Source of the DNA: Glaciozyma antarctica PI12
Taxonomy: Eukaryota; Basidiomycota; Microbotryomycetes; Kriegeriales; Camptobasidiaceae
DNA length: 64,000 nt
Assembly (NCBI GenBank): GCA_002917775.1
Contig: KZ627157.1
Location: 1,155,454-1,219,453, forward strand
Direction of reading: 5' to 3'
The notes beneath the pieces are model-generated. The model worked only from the letters and a program-made list of their open reading frames with translations. It did no database searches and was not told where the DNA came from. This document shows, one piece after another, positions 1 to 9,214 of this stretch (positions are counted from its first letter, which is position 1; every line of letters starts with the position of its first letter). Both the position numbers and the translations under genes were made by a program.

Positions 1-1242
1 GTGCTACGATCTCCGGCATCAGTACGAACGAGGGCAAGCGGGGGAGGAACGTACACTCCCGCTCCAGCGAGCGAAGCCGGAATGCGGGAGACGCCGTTCG
101 CACCGATCTCGACGGAAAGCTCTTGGTTCGACTTAATGTAGGTCGCATCGTACTTTAGCGCGCAGCCGAGTCAGGAGCACGTAGTGGTGCGGGGATGGAG
201 GAACGAACGGGTCCGGTGAAGAGAGGAACGGGACCTCGCGGGATGAGACGCGCTGGCAAGCTCTGAGGGATGAGCAAGAACTGAGGGATGGACTTGAAGT
301 GGAGCGCGATGTTGCCTCCTGCACGGGTTCTTGGTGGACTTGACCTGTAGCAAGATGAGAATCAGCGGCGGCGAAGGAGGCAGAAATAGACCTGCTCACC
401 TTCAGCTTGGGGAAGGCCTTGATGCCGGGCGGGAGGGAGCCAGAAATTCCGCAGGTGCCAGGAATGATGAAGGGAGAAGCGATAGAGAAGACCTGGTTGT
501 AGTTCAGGGGACCGAGAACGGTCGTTCGTCAGCTTCGGCCCTGCTTCGCTCCTTGCGAAAAAAGGAGAAAACAAAAACGCTCGCGTCGAACGCAATGGGG
601 AAGCCCGAAGCTCCAGAGATCTCGTTGAGGTACGAAGTGTGACGGGCCTCGACGGTGAGGATCGATGCGGCGGCGGTGAAGTTGGCAGAGTACTCGATGA
701 AGTCGGGAGTGGCTCCGAGGTAGGCGCTGGTTCCGACACCCTCGAGGACGCGGGCGACGGAGATGAAGCTTTTGACCGAGTCAAATACGAAGTCGTAATC
801 GCAGCTGCAAAGCGGAAGGGCGTGTGAGCTGTGTAGCTCTGACACGACAAGGAGAGAGGACTAACGGCTGAACTGCCTCGGTTCCGAGCGTTCCGGACAG
901 GAACGTGACATGGCTCGCCTCCTGCCGGCATATCTGGACGAGACGTGTGCGAACCCTGTCGGGAAACCCAGCGGCACGGAAGTCGGCAGCGCTGAACGTG
1001 GAAAGTCCCTTCAGGTAGAAGGCGCTTTCGAGGTGCTGCAGCTTCCACCGTCAGCGCTGGACTTTTGCACGCCAGGGAGGGAACCTCGCCTCGAGTGTGA
1101 GCGCGTAGTTGAGGATCTCGACGTCCGAAGGACCCGTGGCGGCCTGGCGCTTGACGGCCTGGTGCATGCGCGAGGGCTCGGCGACAACAGTCGAGGCGAG
1201 GGCCCCAAGGGCGGCGACGGCGAAGAAGGAGGCGGAGACCAT
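1..1242 (-). CDS. Secreted ferritin-like (Rds1/Ferritin_2-type) protein, copy 1, 3' end cut by window
   Basis: The gene runs from an ATG at 1242 down past the window edge, so the C-terminus is missing. It opens with a hydrophobic signal peptide (MVSASFFAVAALGAL, then an Ala-rich stretch to about residue 21) and continues into the helical ferritin-like fold typical of fungal Rds1 / dehydration-related proteins (NYALTLEHLES start of helix 1; later EARHTSYLNEISGASGFP). Members are secreted or cell-wall associated; their biochemistry is poorly known, and a metal-binding role is only inferred from the fold. It is about three-quarters identical by eye to the next gene (2301-3571), with shared intron positions, so the two are a tandem duplication. 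The first intron (1036-1089) appears to use a GC donor (GCGAGG). No frame break was seen in this copy. Family call is confident; function is not. Confidence 0.8.
1036..1089 (-). other. Probable GC-AG intron 1 of ferritin-like copy 1
   Basis: Between codon GAG and codon CAC the only donor that keeps the reading frame matching the paralogue is GCGAGG; the acceptor is GCTGCAG. The paralogue has the same intron with the stronger donor GCAAGT at 3363-3418. Confidence 0.6.
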
Positions 1243-2300
1243 GTTGAAAGAGTGTTAGTTAAAGAGCGTGGGGAGTCGATGCGAGAAGGGTGATGAAGGA
1301 GGAGAAGAGAGAGGAGAGGAACGCGTTCCTCAAGAACGTTTCCAGCGCGCGTGATGCCGGATTCCGAATCAGGGGATGCCTCAACGCGTCTTGCGAAGAA
1401 AATGATCAGCACACCCAAACGGCGATCTCAACCAAATATTCCCTTAGCCGCGCAGAGCTGTGCGCTTGTGCGTGGCCCTGGCACTTTGGCTCGTTGCGAG
1501 GAGGGGGGCGGGAGCAAGAGGCGGCTTGGAGGGAGGTGGAAGTGAGGAGAACGGAGCCTGACGCTGCCAGACCAGTGAGACGCGCAGACGCGCAGAGGAT
1601 CGCCAGAAAGAGGATCGCCAGAAACTCTCTGCTGAGGGTTTGCACGACTCTAAAGCGAGCGGGGAATGGTGGGGAGGGCGAACCAAAGAAGAACAATCAG
1701 AAACGCAAATCCGCCCTTTCGAGAGTGCGTGGATGGTGCAGAGAGGAGCTAGGAAGAGGAAGAAGAGCGATTATAGGCTGAAGGAATACCAGGCGCGGCT
1801 TGGAAGAAGCAGCCTCAACGAAGAAGTAAACTCAATCCGCCGGAGTCCGAGACTCCCCCCGACCTTCCTCGATCCTTGACCGACGATCCGACATGCGCAA
1901 CGCGCTCTTGAGGCTCTCCTATATCAACTCAGTCACGACCGGCTTCGCCCCCGTCCAGAGGTTCTTCCACCCCTCGCACATTCCTCTGCAACAGCCCTCA
2001 CCACCGAGAATACGTGAAGTCGTCTGCTTTTCCTCGTCGGGTTGAAGATGGTGGGAGAAAAAGGGTGAAAGGGGTTGAGAATTTGCGTTGCGTAGGTCGG
2101 ACGAGGCCCGAGGGGTTTCTCAAAATCCTGCATCACACTGCGCTCTCCTCTCTTTCGCAACTCATGCTCTCCAAGACGTTCAATTCCATAGGAAAGCGGG
2201 CAACAGCCACAGCTGAATAAACAATTGCGTCGGCAGCACCGAAAATCGAAACGTGTGTGGGAGGAGGGGGGGTCCAAGGCTGCAGAAGGGACGTATGCGA
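1243..2300. other. Intergenic region between the two ferritin-like copies
   Basis: This holds the promoter and leader of copy 1 and the 3' flank of copy 2. The first 110 bases or so upstream of the ATG resemble the same stretch upstream of copy 2 (both carry GTTGAAAGAGTGT next to the ATG and a GGAACGCG(T/A)(T/A)CCTCAAG(A/T)AC block further out), so the duplication unit included the proximal promoter. Short open frames here have no recognisable product. Confidence 0.6.
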
Positions 2301-3571
2301 TCAGAGGAAGAGGATGGCGGGTCCAGCGACGGTGTTGTCGTCGGTGAGGGCTCCAGGTCCGGACTTGACGATAACGTAAGTACTGCGAAGGCCGGCGTCA
2401 GTTTCAGCGAGGGCAAGGGGAGGGAGAGACGTACACTCCGGCTCCGGCGAGGGAGGCAGGGATGCGCGAGACGCCGTTGGCGCCAATCTCGATCGAAATC
2501 TGCTGGTTCGAGTTGATGTAGGTCGCAAAGTACTAGCAAGGGAGGAGGGTGAGGAACGTTCAGCGGGAGGGGGGAGGAAGGACGAACGGGTCCGGTCTGG
2601 CCGATGAGCTTGAAGTTGAGGGCGATGTTGCCTCCGGCGCGGTTGATGGTGGACTTGAGCTGTGAACGAGCGAATCGTCAGCGAGGGCGAGGGCGGAGCA
2701 AAGATGAAGACGGCGCACGTTGAGCTTGGGGAAAGCCTTGATGCCCGCGGGGAGCGAGCCCGAGGTTCCGCACGTGCCGGGAATGATGAAAGGAGCGGCG
2801 AGGGAGAAGACCTGGTTGTAGTTCAAGGGACTGAGAACAGTCCTCGTCAGCTGGGACCCCACGCTGATCCGATTGCGAAAAGAACGTACGCGTCGTAGGC
2901 GACGGGGAAGCCAGAGGCTCCCGAGATCTCGTTGAGGTACGAAGTGTGGCGAGCCTCAATGGTGAGGATCGATCCAGCGGCCGTGAGGAAGCCAGCATCA
3001 TCAATGTCGGCAGCGGCTCCGAGGTAGGCACTGGTTCCGACACCCTCGAGGATGCGGGAGACGGCGATGAAGGTGTCGACAGAGTCGAGTCCAAATTCGT
3101 ACTGGCAGCTGTAGAGAGAACGCGACGCGTCAGCTTGCGATTCGATTTCGGCAGAGAGGGGCGAGCGATGCGAACGGGAGAGAGGACTCACGATCCAACT
3201 CCAGCGGCTCCGAGGGCGCCAGCGAGGAACGCGACGTGCGACTTCTCCTGCTCGCTGATCTGCACGAACCGGGTCCTAACCTTGTCGGGGAATCCAGCAG
3301 CCTTGAAATCGGCGGTGCTGAACTTGGCGACCTTTCTACTTGTAGAAGGCGTTCTCGAGATGCTGCGAACGCGTCGACGGTTAGCTCGGGACTCGGAATG
3401 CGAATGAGAGAAACTTGCCTCGAGGGTGAGCGCGTAGTTGAGGATCTCGACGTCCGAGGGACCCGTGGCGGCCTGGCGCTTGACGGCCTGGTGCATGCGC
3501 GAGGGCTCGGCGACAACAGTCGAGGCGAGGGCCCCAAGGGCGGCGACGGCGAAGAAGGAGGCCGTGTTCAT
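2301..3571 (-). CDS. Secreted ferritin-like (Rds1/Ferritin_2-type) protein, copy 2
   Basis: Start ATG at 3571 (MNTASFFAVAALGAL signal peptide, almost the same as copy 1), stop TGA at 2301-2303 after ...DDNTVAGPAILFL. The mature part carries the ferritin-like four-helix region (NYALTLEHLENAFYK, SEQEKSHVAFLAGALGAAG, EARHTSYLNEISGASGFP) and a C-terminal domain (PLNYNQVFSLAAPFIIPGTC). Introns sit near 3363-3418, about 3117-3191, and further down at about 2832-2890, 2660-2720 and 2530-2590. The first has a GC donor (GCAAGT). Just after it the frame breaks by one base inside a perfect 14-nt palindrome at 3334-3347, giving a stop after AFYK; copy 1 reads through at this place. Either the sequence has an indel error or this copy is damaged. 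Likely exported; substrate unknown. Confidence 0.75.
3363..3418 (-). other. GC-AG intron 1 of ferritin-like copy 2
   Basis: The 56-nt intron starts GCAAGT, contains GAGCTAACCG as branch site and ends TTCGCAG. It joins GAG to CAT and gives the family sequence TLEHLENAFY. Confidence 0.75.
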
Positions 3572-4829
3572 GTTGAAAGAGTGTGGGTTGAAAAGAGTGT
3601 GGGGAGTCGGCGCGAGAACGGAAAAAGTGAGAATGAGGACAAGACAGAGAGGAGGAACGCGATCCTCAAGTACCTTTCGGTCGCGTCGAACGCGAAGTGT
3701 GTTTGGAGCCTTGCGAAACATGTAAAAAGTAGGACGCGCGTTGCGGGGAGCAGTCTTCATCACCAGACTCGAACCACCCTGGCGATCCCCGATTACCATC
3801 GAGGGCCAGGCTGACTGAGTGTCCCGAAAGGCGGCAGAGCTTTGGCGCTGCGTTTGCCGCGTCGCTAGTGATTTGGCTCGTTCGACAGACAGCCCACCCT
3901 CCGTATAGAGCAGCGAGAGCAGTCAAGGCCGGAGGGGGGGAGGAACGAGAGAGAGCGAGCGGCGCCTTCGAGTTATGCTGCCCCCGTTGCCAAACTGGCG
4001 CGCGGCGTGTGGGCGTCTTTTCGATCACTTACATTCTCGTACGATGATCTTATCGTCCGGGGAACGCTTCACGGCGTGGAAGAGCTGCAGAGGTACTTTC
4101 AGGCGCGTCCTCTTAGTACCGCTTCCGAGGTGGTGTGCGGACCTCGATCTCGCGCTACGCGAAAAGGACTGCGAAGGCGGCGACGCAGTTGCGCACTCTC
4201 AACTAGTGCAAGTGCAAGATTTACCAGCAGCGAAATCAATGGAGGGACCGGTCGAACGAGGTCAGTCAAGTCGGCTCACTTGCAGAGCGCTAGGACCCGT
4301 GGAAGCCAAGTGCGGATCCAAGACGAACACGAGTCTCGCAGTTTTAGGTGACAACACAGCAGCATATGCAGTAAAGCAGGAACGGGTCTAAAGGGACGTT
4401 TGTGGAACAGGAGGAGCGAGCGAGGTCAAGCGAAGGAGCGAACTTTCCGAGCGCCAATCGTTCCTCTCCTCCTCTCGCCCAGTTGGCCTCCAGTACTCGA
4501 GCAGATTCGCGTGCAACGGAGAGAGAGAGATGCTTCAGCTGCCATGCAGGTCAAGCTTGCGAAAAAGGAACGACTCGAGCATAAAAATCGGGATCTTGCC
4601 CCAGAACTACCCCGTCGCAACCGTCTTTACAAACACAACAACGATGACTGCTCCTGAATTGTAAACCGGCTTCTCCAGGCCTCAGTATTGAAAGACGTTT
4701 CTCGGTATCGGAAGACGTGACAGAGGGAGGTGAAGGTGGACTGATTCGGGCGAGCGCGTTCACGTCTTTTCGACTCTCTCGCTCGCAAACGTCTCTGAGC
4801 CAACAGCAGCGCAGAAGATGGGGAGAGCA
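3572..4829. other. Intergenic region, no gene recognised
   Basis: This is the promoter side of ferritin-like copy 2 and the 3' flank of the F-box gene. Several short open frames exist on both strands, but none shows a family motif, conserved splice pattern or codon bias like its neighbours. I see no tRNA or repeat. Confidence 0.5.
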
Positions 4830-6421
4830 TCAATACTTCATTTCCACCCTCACTTCCTTCAGCTTCGGCAATCCCCACTTCAACGCGCAAACGGCCTCCA
4901 CATTCACGCAAAGGTCCTCATCGACCGATCTCCCATCCTCCTCTCCCTCCTCCTCCTCCTGCTCCGTGTTCAGCTCCGGAAGGTCGTTGACAAGATGGTG
5001 TGCCTCCGGTAGATGAAGGATCCTGAGGTGCACGAACGCAGCATAGGCGTCGACGAAAATGCTCTGCGAAAGACGGAAGCGAGTCAGTTCACTACTTCGG
5101 ACGAGCGGTGGACTCGAACTCACCAAGTAAGGAAACTCGTCGCCGAAATCCTGCACGTCGCGGTCTTCTTCGAAAGTGTAGCTGCTCGCGGTGAGCCGTA
5201 AGTCTTCCAGCAGCGGGCAGGCGAGTGCGAGCTGCCTGGGGAACTTGAGCGGGCGATCGTACGCTACGAGGTTGAGGTGGAGGACCCGCAGCGTGCTCGG
5301 TAGGGGGAGTGATCCGGCGAGGAAGAGGGTGTCGTAAGGTTCGCTGGAGTCGGTGGATCGCAGTTCGCGCAGGGGGAGGGGAGGATTGATGGAAAGGACG
5401 AGTTGGATGAACGAAGAGTCCGCGTGAAGGACGACGAGGTTGGGAAACAGCCGCGACTGCTCCTCGGTTGTGAACCAGTCGACCTTGGGCGCAATACTGC
5501 CAGGGTCCGCGAATCTCTGATGAATCTCGAGTTCCTCTAGGGAGACCAACGAAAGGAGGAAGGCTCGCAGGTCCGCCGAGGAGGGAGGGTTCCAGGCGCA
5601 AGCGTTGATCTTGAGTGAGCGCAGGTGGCTGAGCTGGACGAGGGGTAAACAGAGGAGAGGGTGGAGGTTTGGGAAGCTGTCGAGCTTGAGAGAGAGGAGG
5701 GTTTCGGAGGAGGCGGCCAGCAGGTCGTTCGGAGTGCGCACTCCCGGAGCTGACGGGTTGTCTGCTGGAATCGTCAGCGGTTTCGGAAGTCCATGTAGAA
5801 GGCTACGCACGAGATCTAGGCCAATCTTGTGCCTAAAGGTCCAAGTGGAGCAGCCCACTGAGGGGAAAGGCCTGCGTCCGAGACGGTCAGCACACCGCTT
5901 TCTGATCCCCTCGCTCTGCTCACCTTGTCCTTGTCCGCATGGCTAGATACCTCCGCCGTAATCCTCAGTCCCAAGCGCCTAAGCTCAGGACAGCTCCTCC
6001 CGAGGAGGTCCCAGAACGCGCGGAGTGGCATCGTGCCAGCGCTCAGCGTCAGGACTTGCAGGCGCGGCAGCGACCAGAGTAGAGGACCAGAGACCATGAG
6101 CACGTCTTGAAATGTGTTGTTGGTGTAGAGCTCGAGGTGGCGGACTTGAGAGAGGGGGAGGAGGTGCCGTGAGGGACGTCGTTCGAGCGCCTCGAGCACC
6201 GCCGGCTCCTTGGGAAAGGCGGCCAGGACAAACGAGGCGAGCGTGTGGGTGTCCAGGAGGATGGGTCGCTTGAAACGCTCCTCGAGGGCGAGGGCGTGGC
6301 AGGTCGAGTTGCATCGCTCAAAGAGGAGGAGGGTCGAGTTGGGGAGGTTCGAGAGGACTTGTGAGACGAGCTCTCTTGGGAGCGGGAGCTGGTGGTCGTC
6401 GTTCGCGCTGCTGCTGTTGTC
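4830..6421 (-). CDS. F-box / leucine-rich-repeat-like protein
   Basis: Exons read 6421-5924, 5871-5811, 5761-5124 and 5063-4830 on the minus strand, with normal GT-AG introns of 52, 49 and 60 nt whose phases agree. The N-terminus (QLPLPRELVSQVLSNLPNST) is a typical F-box, followed by Leu-rich segments (VRHLELYTN, LPRLQVLTLSAG, CPELRRLGLRI, LSHLRSLKINAC, LRVLHLNL) and an acidic tail. Such proteins are substrate receptors of SCF ubiquitin ligases through Skp1; the substrate is unknown. Oddity: exon 2, though its phases fit, holds one in-frame TAG (5833-5835) after the LRR-like LLHLDL. That is either a nonsense change or a base error. The last intron is 60 nt with no stop, so its retention would keep the frame. 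Confidence 0.75.
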
Positions 6422-6603
6422 CATCGTTAGGCGCGCGCGTCTTTCCAAGGGAAGACCGTTCCGTGGCAGAGCAGGGAGGAGCTGCCGAGATTCGGACATT
6501 CGAAATTCATATTCGGCCGAGGAGAGTTCCCCCGCGTTCGGTACGTTCAGTCTTGGGGCCCCTCCTTGGTGTTGAACACAACCCAAGTGACCAAGGACCA
6601 GCT

Positions 6604-9129
6604 ATGCCCTCCTACGACGAACTCCACCAGCTCTACCGTGAGTCCTGCAGCCTCCTCGTCCCCCGTTCTTGAGCTGACCCTCCTCGGTTAACAGGCGACG
6701 GACACCCTTGTCCTCCCGACTTCTCGTTTCCAACCCACGTGTTGGACGAATGGGCCAAGACGGACCTCTGCGCCATCCACTGGGTAGCGGCCGACTTCTC
6801 CAACGAACGCAAGGTCAGCTACCGTGAACTCGCCGACCTCTCGAACCGCGCCGCCATCGTCTTTGGCCGGCAAGGTATCGTCAAGGGCGACCGCGTAATG
6901 GTTCAGCTTCCGCGGGTGTGCGAGTGGTGGTGAGTAGCGTTGTTCTGAGAGGCAGGGAGGAGCTAAGCAGCTGGTAGGGTCACCATCCTCGGGCTCCTCC
7001 GCATTGGCGCCGTTCCTGTCCCCGGGACCTCCCTCCTCGTGGCCAAAGGTGAGCTTACGTCCCCTCTCATCCACGCTCGAGTACGTACCGAACCTCTCGT
7101 CGAACCAGACCTCAAGTACCGCGCGGTCTCTGCGAAAGCGAAGGCGTTCGTCGGAGACTTCTCCGCCGCAGCGCGCTTCGTTGTCATTGCCTCCGCCGTC
7201 GGGATCTCGACCATCTTCCAGGTTCGTATCCCAGAGGACACTGAACTCGGAAAGGGCAGGATCGACTTCCAAGCCGCTATCGAGGCCGTTCCTGAGGGCT
7301 CGTTGTGGAAGGGCGAGGCGATTTCGTCGTCGGACCTGTCCATGCTTTGTGCGTCGCTCCTTTCCGTATTCTTATGACGTGGTACTGAACAAGGACACAC
7401 AGACTTCACCTCAGGTACCACGGGCTTGGCGAAGATGGTGCTTCTCGAGAACGAGGGGCTCCTAGGCCACCGAATTTCTGGCCACTGGTACCGTCTCGAG
7501 CCCGGAAAGCGTGCGTTCTTCTCGCCATATTCATAAGGTCTCCACTAATTGCATCACGCAGTCTTTGCCAATATGGTGCATTCCACCTGCTCGCTTCCTT
7601 CGGAATTCTGCTAATCCTCGCTCGCGTCGCAGGCCGACCTCGGATGGGCTAAAGCTGCCTACTCGACGTTCGGAGCGTTCAAGTGAGCATTTTTCGCAAC
7701 CTTTTACTAACCCACTCTATCCCGTCCCGCAAGAACTGACTTCTCGCTCTGCCCAGCCTCGGAGCGACCCTCTTCGTCCAACCTCCTCCTCCTTCAGCCT
7801 TCAACCCCCTCGCCATGATCGACATGCTCCACCGGTACCCCGTCACGACACTCTGCTGCCCTCCCACTATCTACCGCTCTCTCGTCACCACCGCCGCATC
7901 GGCGTACTACCGTGCGAACCCTCCGCAAGCGCTCGAACACTGCGTCGGTGCTGGAGAGCCGCTCAACCCGAGCGTTATCAGGGACTTCCGCGATCTGAGC
8001 GGGGTTACGATCTGCGACGGATGGGGACAGACAGGTGCGCGATTCGAAGGAATTCGTTTGAGGTATACAGGAACTGATTCCGTTCGCGCAGAGACTGTTA
8101 TCGTCGTGGGCAACTTTAAAGGAGTTGAGGTCAGGTTGAGGGCGTTCGATGGGAAAGGTGGCGCCCGGATTCGAGTACGTTCCTCTTCACACGTCGGCCC
8201 CGAAAGCGAAGCTGACGTGGTCGCGGCTGCAGAGTCGGCGTTATTGGGCCCAGCGGGGAGGAGCTCGCTGATGGTGAGGAGGGAGAACTTTGCGTTCGAA
8301 CGGATGTCGGAGGAGGCGCGAACTGGATCTTCAAAGGTGCGTTCTTCCGCTTCGCTCATCGTCATCCGAACTGATCTGGTGATGTCGCGCAGGATACGTC
8401 AAGCCTGACGGCAAGGTCGACAAGCGCCAGAAAACTTTCGGGGGTAAAACTTGGTACACCACTGGCGACAGAGGAACGCGAGATGCGGACAAGTATTTCT
8501 GGTTCGTGGGCCGAGACGACGACGTGAGTCCCCCTTTTGCGTCGCTCTCACTCTCGCGTCGTTGCTAAGATGTCTTCGCAATAGGTCATCAGCTCCGCTG
8601 GCTACCGCATCGGTCCTTTCGAGGTCGAGTCCGCTCTCAAGGTCTGTATTCGCTCCCTCCGCACCGTGCGAAGCTCACCTCTTCGCATCGCAGGAACACC
8701 CCGCAGTCCTCGAATCCGCCGCCGTCGCTTCTCCCGACGCCCAGCGCGGCGAGATCGTCAAGGCGTTCATCATCCTCTCGGCAGAGTACGAGGACATCAT
8801 GCGCGGCAAGGGACAGAAGGAGGTCGACGAGTTGATCCTCGAGATTCAGGTCCGCCCTTCGCCTCGCCCGCTCGCTCGCCCTATGCTGATCTCGTTACGA
8901 ATGACAGGACTTTGTTCGCAAGAACGCTTCGCCTTACAAGTACCCTCGCGCGATCGAGTTTGTCGACACGCTCCCCAAGACCGTCAGCGGAAAGGTGTGT
9001 TCCCCTTCGCCCTCCCCCTCGCCTCGCTAGGTCGCTAACGTCAGCACACAGATTCGCCGCATCGAGCTCAGGGACCTCGAGTACGCGCGCAAGGCGCACA
9101 TCGTCACAGCTCTCAAGGCAAAGCTGTAG
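6604..9129 (+). CDS. Acyl-CoA synthetase (AMP-binding, medium-chain ACSM-like), peroxisomal PTS1
   Basis: A 15-exon gene starts at ATG 6604 and ends at TAG 9127-9129. Exons: 6604-6637, 6695-6929, 6978-7048, 7109-7348, 7403-7510, 7562-7575, 7633-7682, 7757-8034, 8092-8174, 8233-8336, 8393-8523, 8585-8641, 8694-8849, 8908-8994, 9052-9129. The product has the ANL superfamily signature [11 protein letters not shown] (A3), GWGQTE (A5), TGDRG (A7), [16 protein letters not shown] (hinge, A8) and the catalytic lysine region PKTVSGKIRR (A10). It activates a fatty or similar acid to the CoA thioester with ATP. The C-terminus is AKL, a good peroxisome targeting signal type 1, so use in peroxisomal beta-oxidation is likely. 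Exon 6 is only 14 nt. Inside exon 9 the frame shifts by one base near 8141-8150, just before the conserved MGK segment; an extra T in a TT is the simplest reading. Exact substrate is uncertain. Confidence 0.9.
7562..7575 (+). other. 14-nt micro-exon of the acyl-CoA synthetase
   Basis: This exon is bounded by introns 7511-7561 (GTGCGT...CACGCAG) and 7576-7632 (GTGCAT...GTCGCAG). It supplies the end of a Leu codon plus FANM and keeps the frame into ADLGWAK. Confidence 0.75.
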
Positions 9130-9214
9130 TCTCCTCGTCCTCGCAACGTCCTCGCAATGAAGTTGAAAAGTATAAATAGACGATCCATTCCGTACGACAT
9201 AGATACGCAGCTCC

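Noticed and set aside
3765-3785. Possible T-arm (GGTTCGAGTC on the minus strand)
   Set aside because: The T-stem does not pair, and no acceptor, D or anticodon stem can be drawn around it.
5811-5923. Frameshift between exon 1 and the main body of the F-box gene
   Set aside because: A further 49-nt intron (5762-5810) restores the phase; the problem reduces to a single stop codon.
8175-8232. Frame change after exon 9 of the acyl-CoA synthetase as a second break
   Set aside because: It is a normal intron (GTACGT...GCTGCAG) that gives [11 protein letters not shown] in phase; only the break near 8145 remains.
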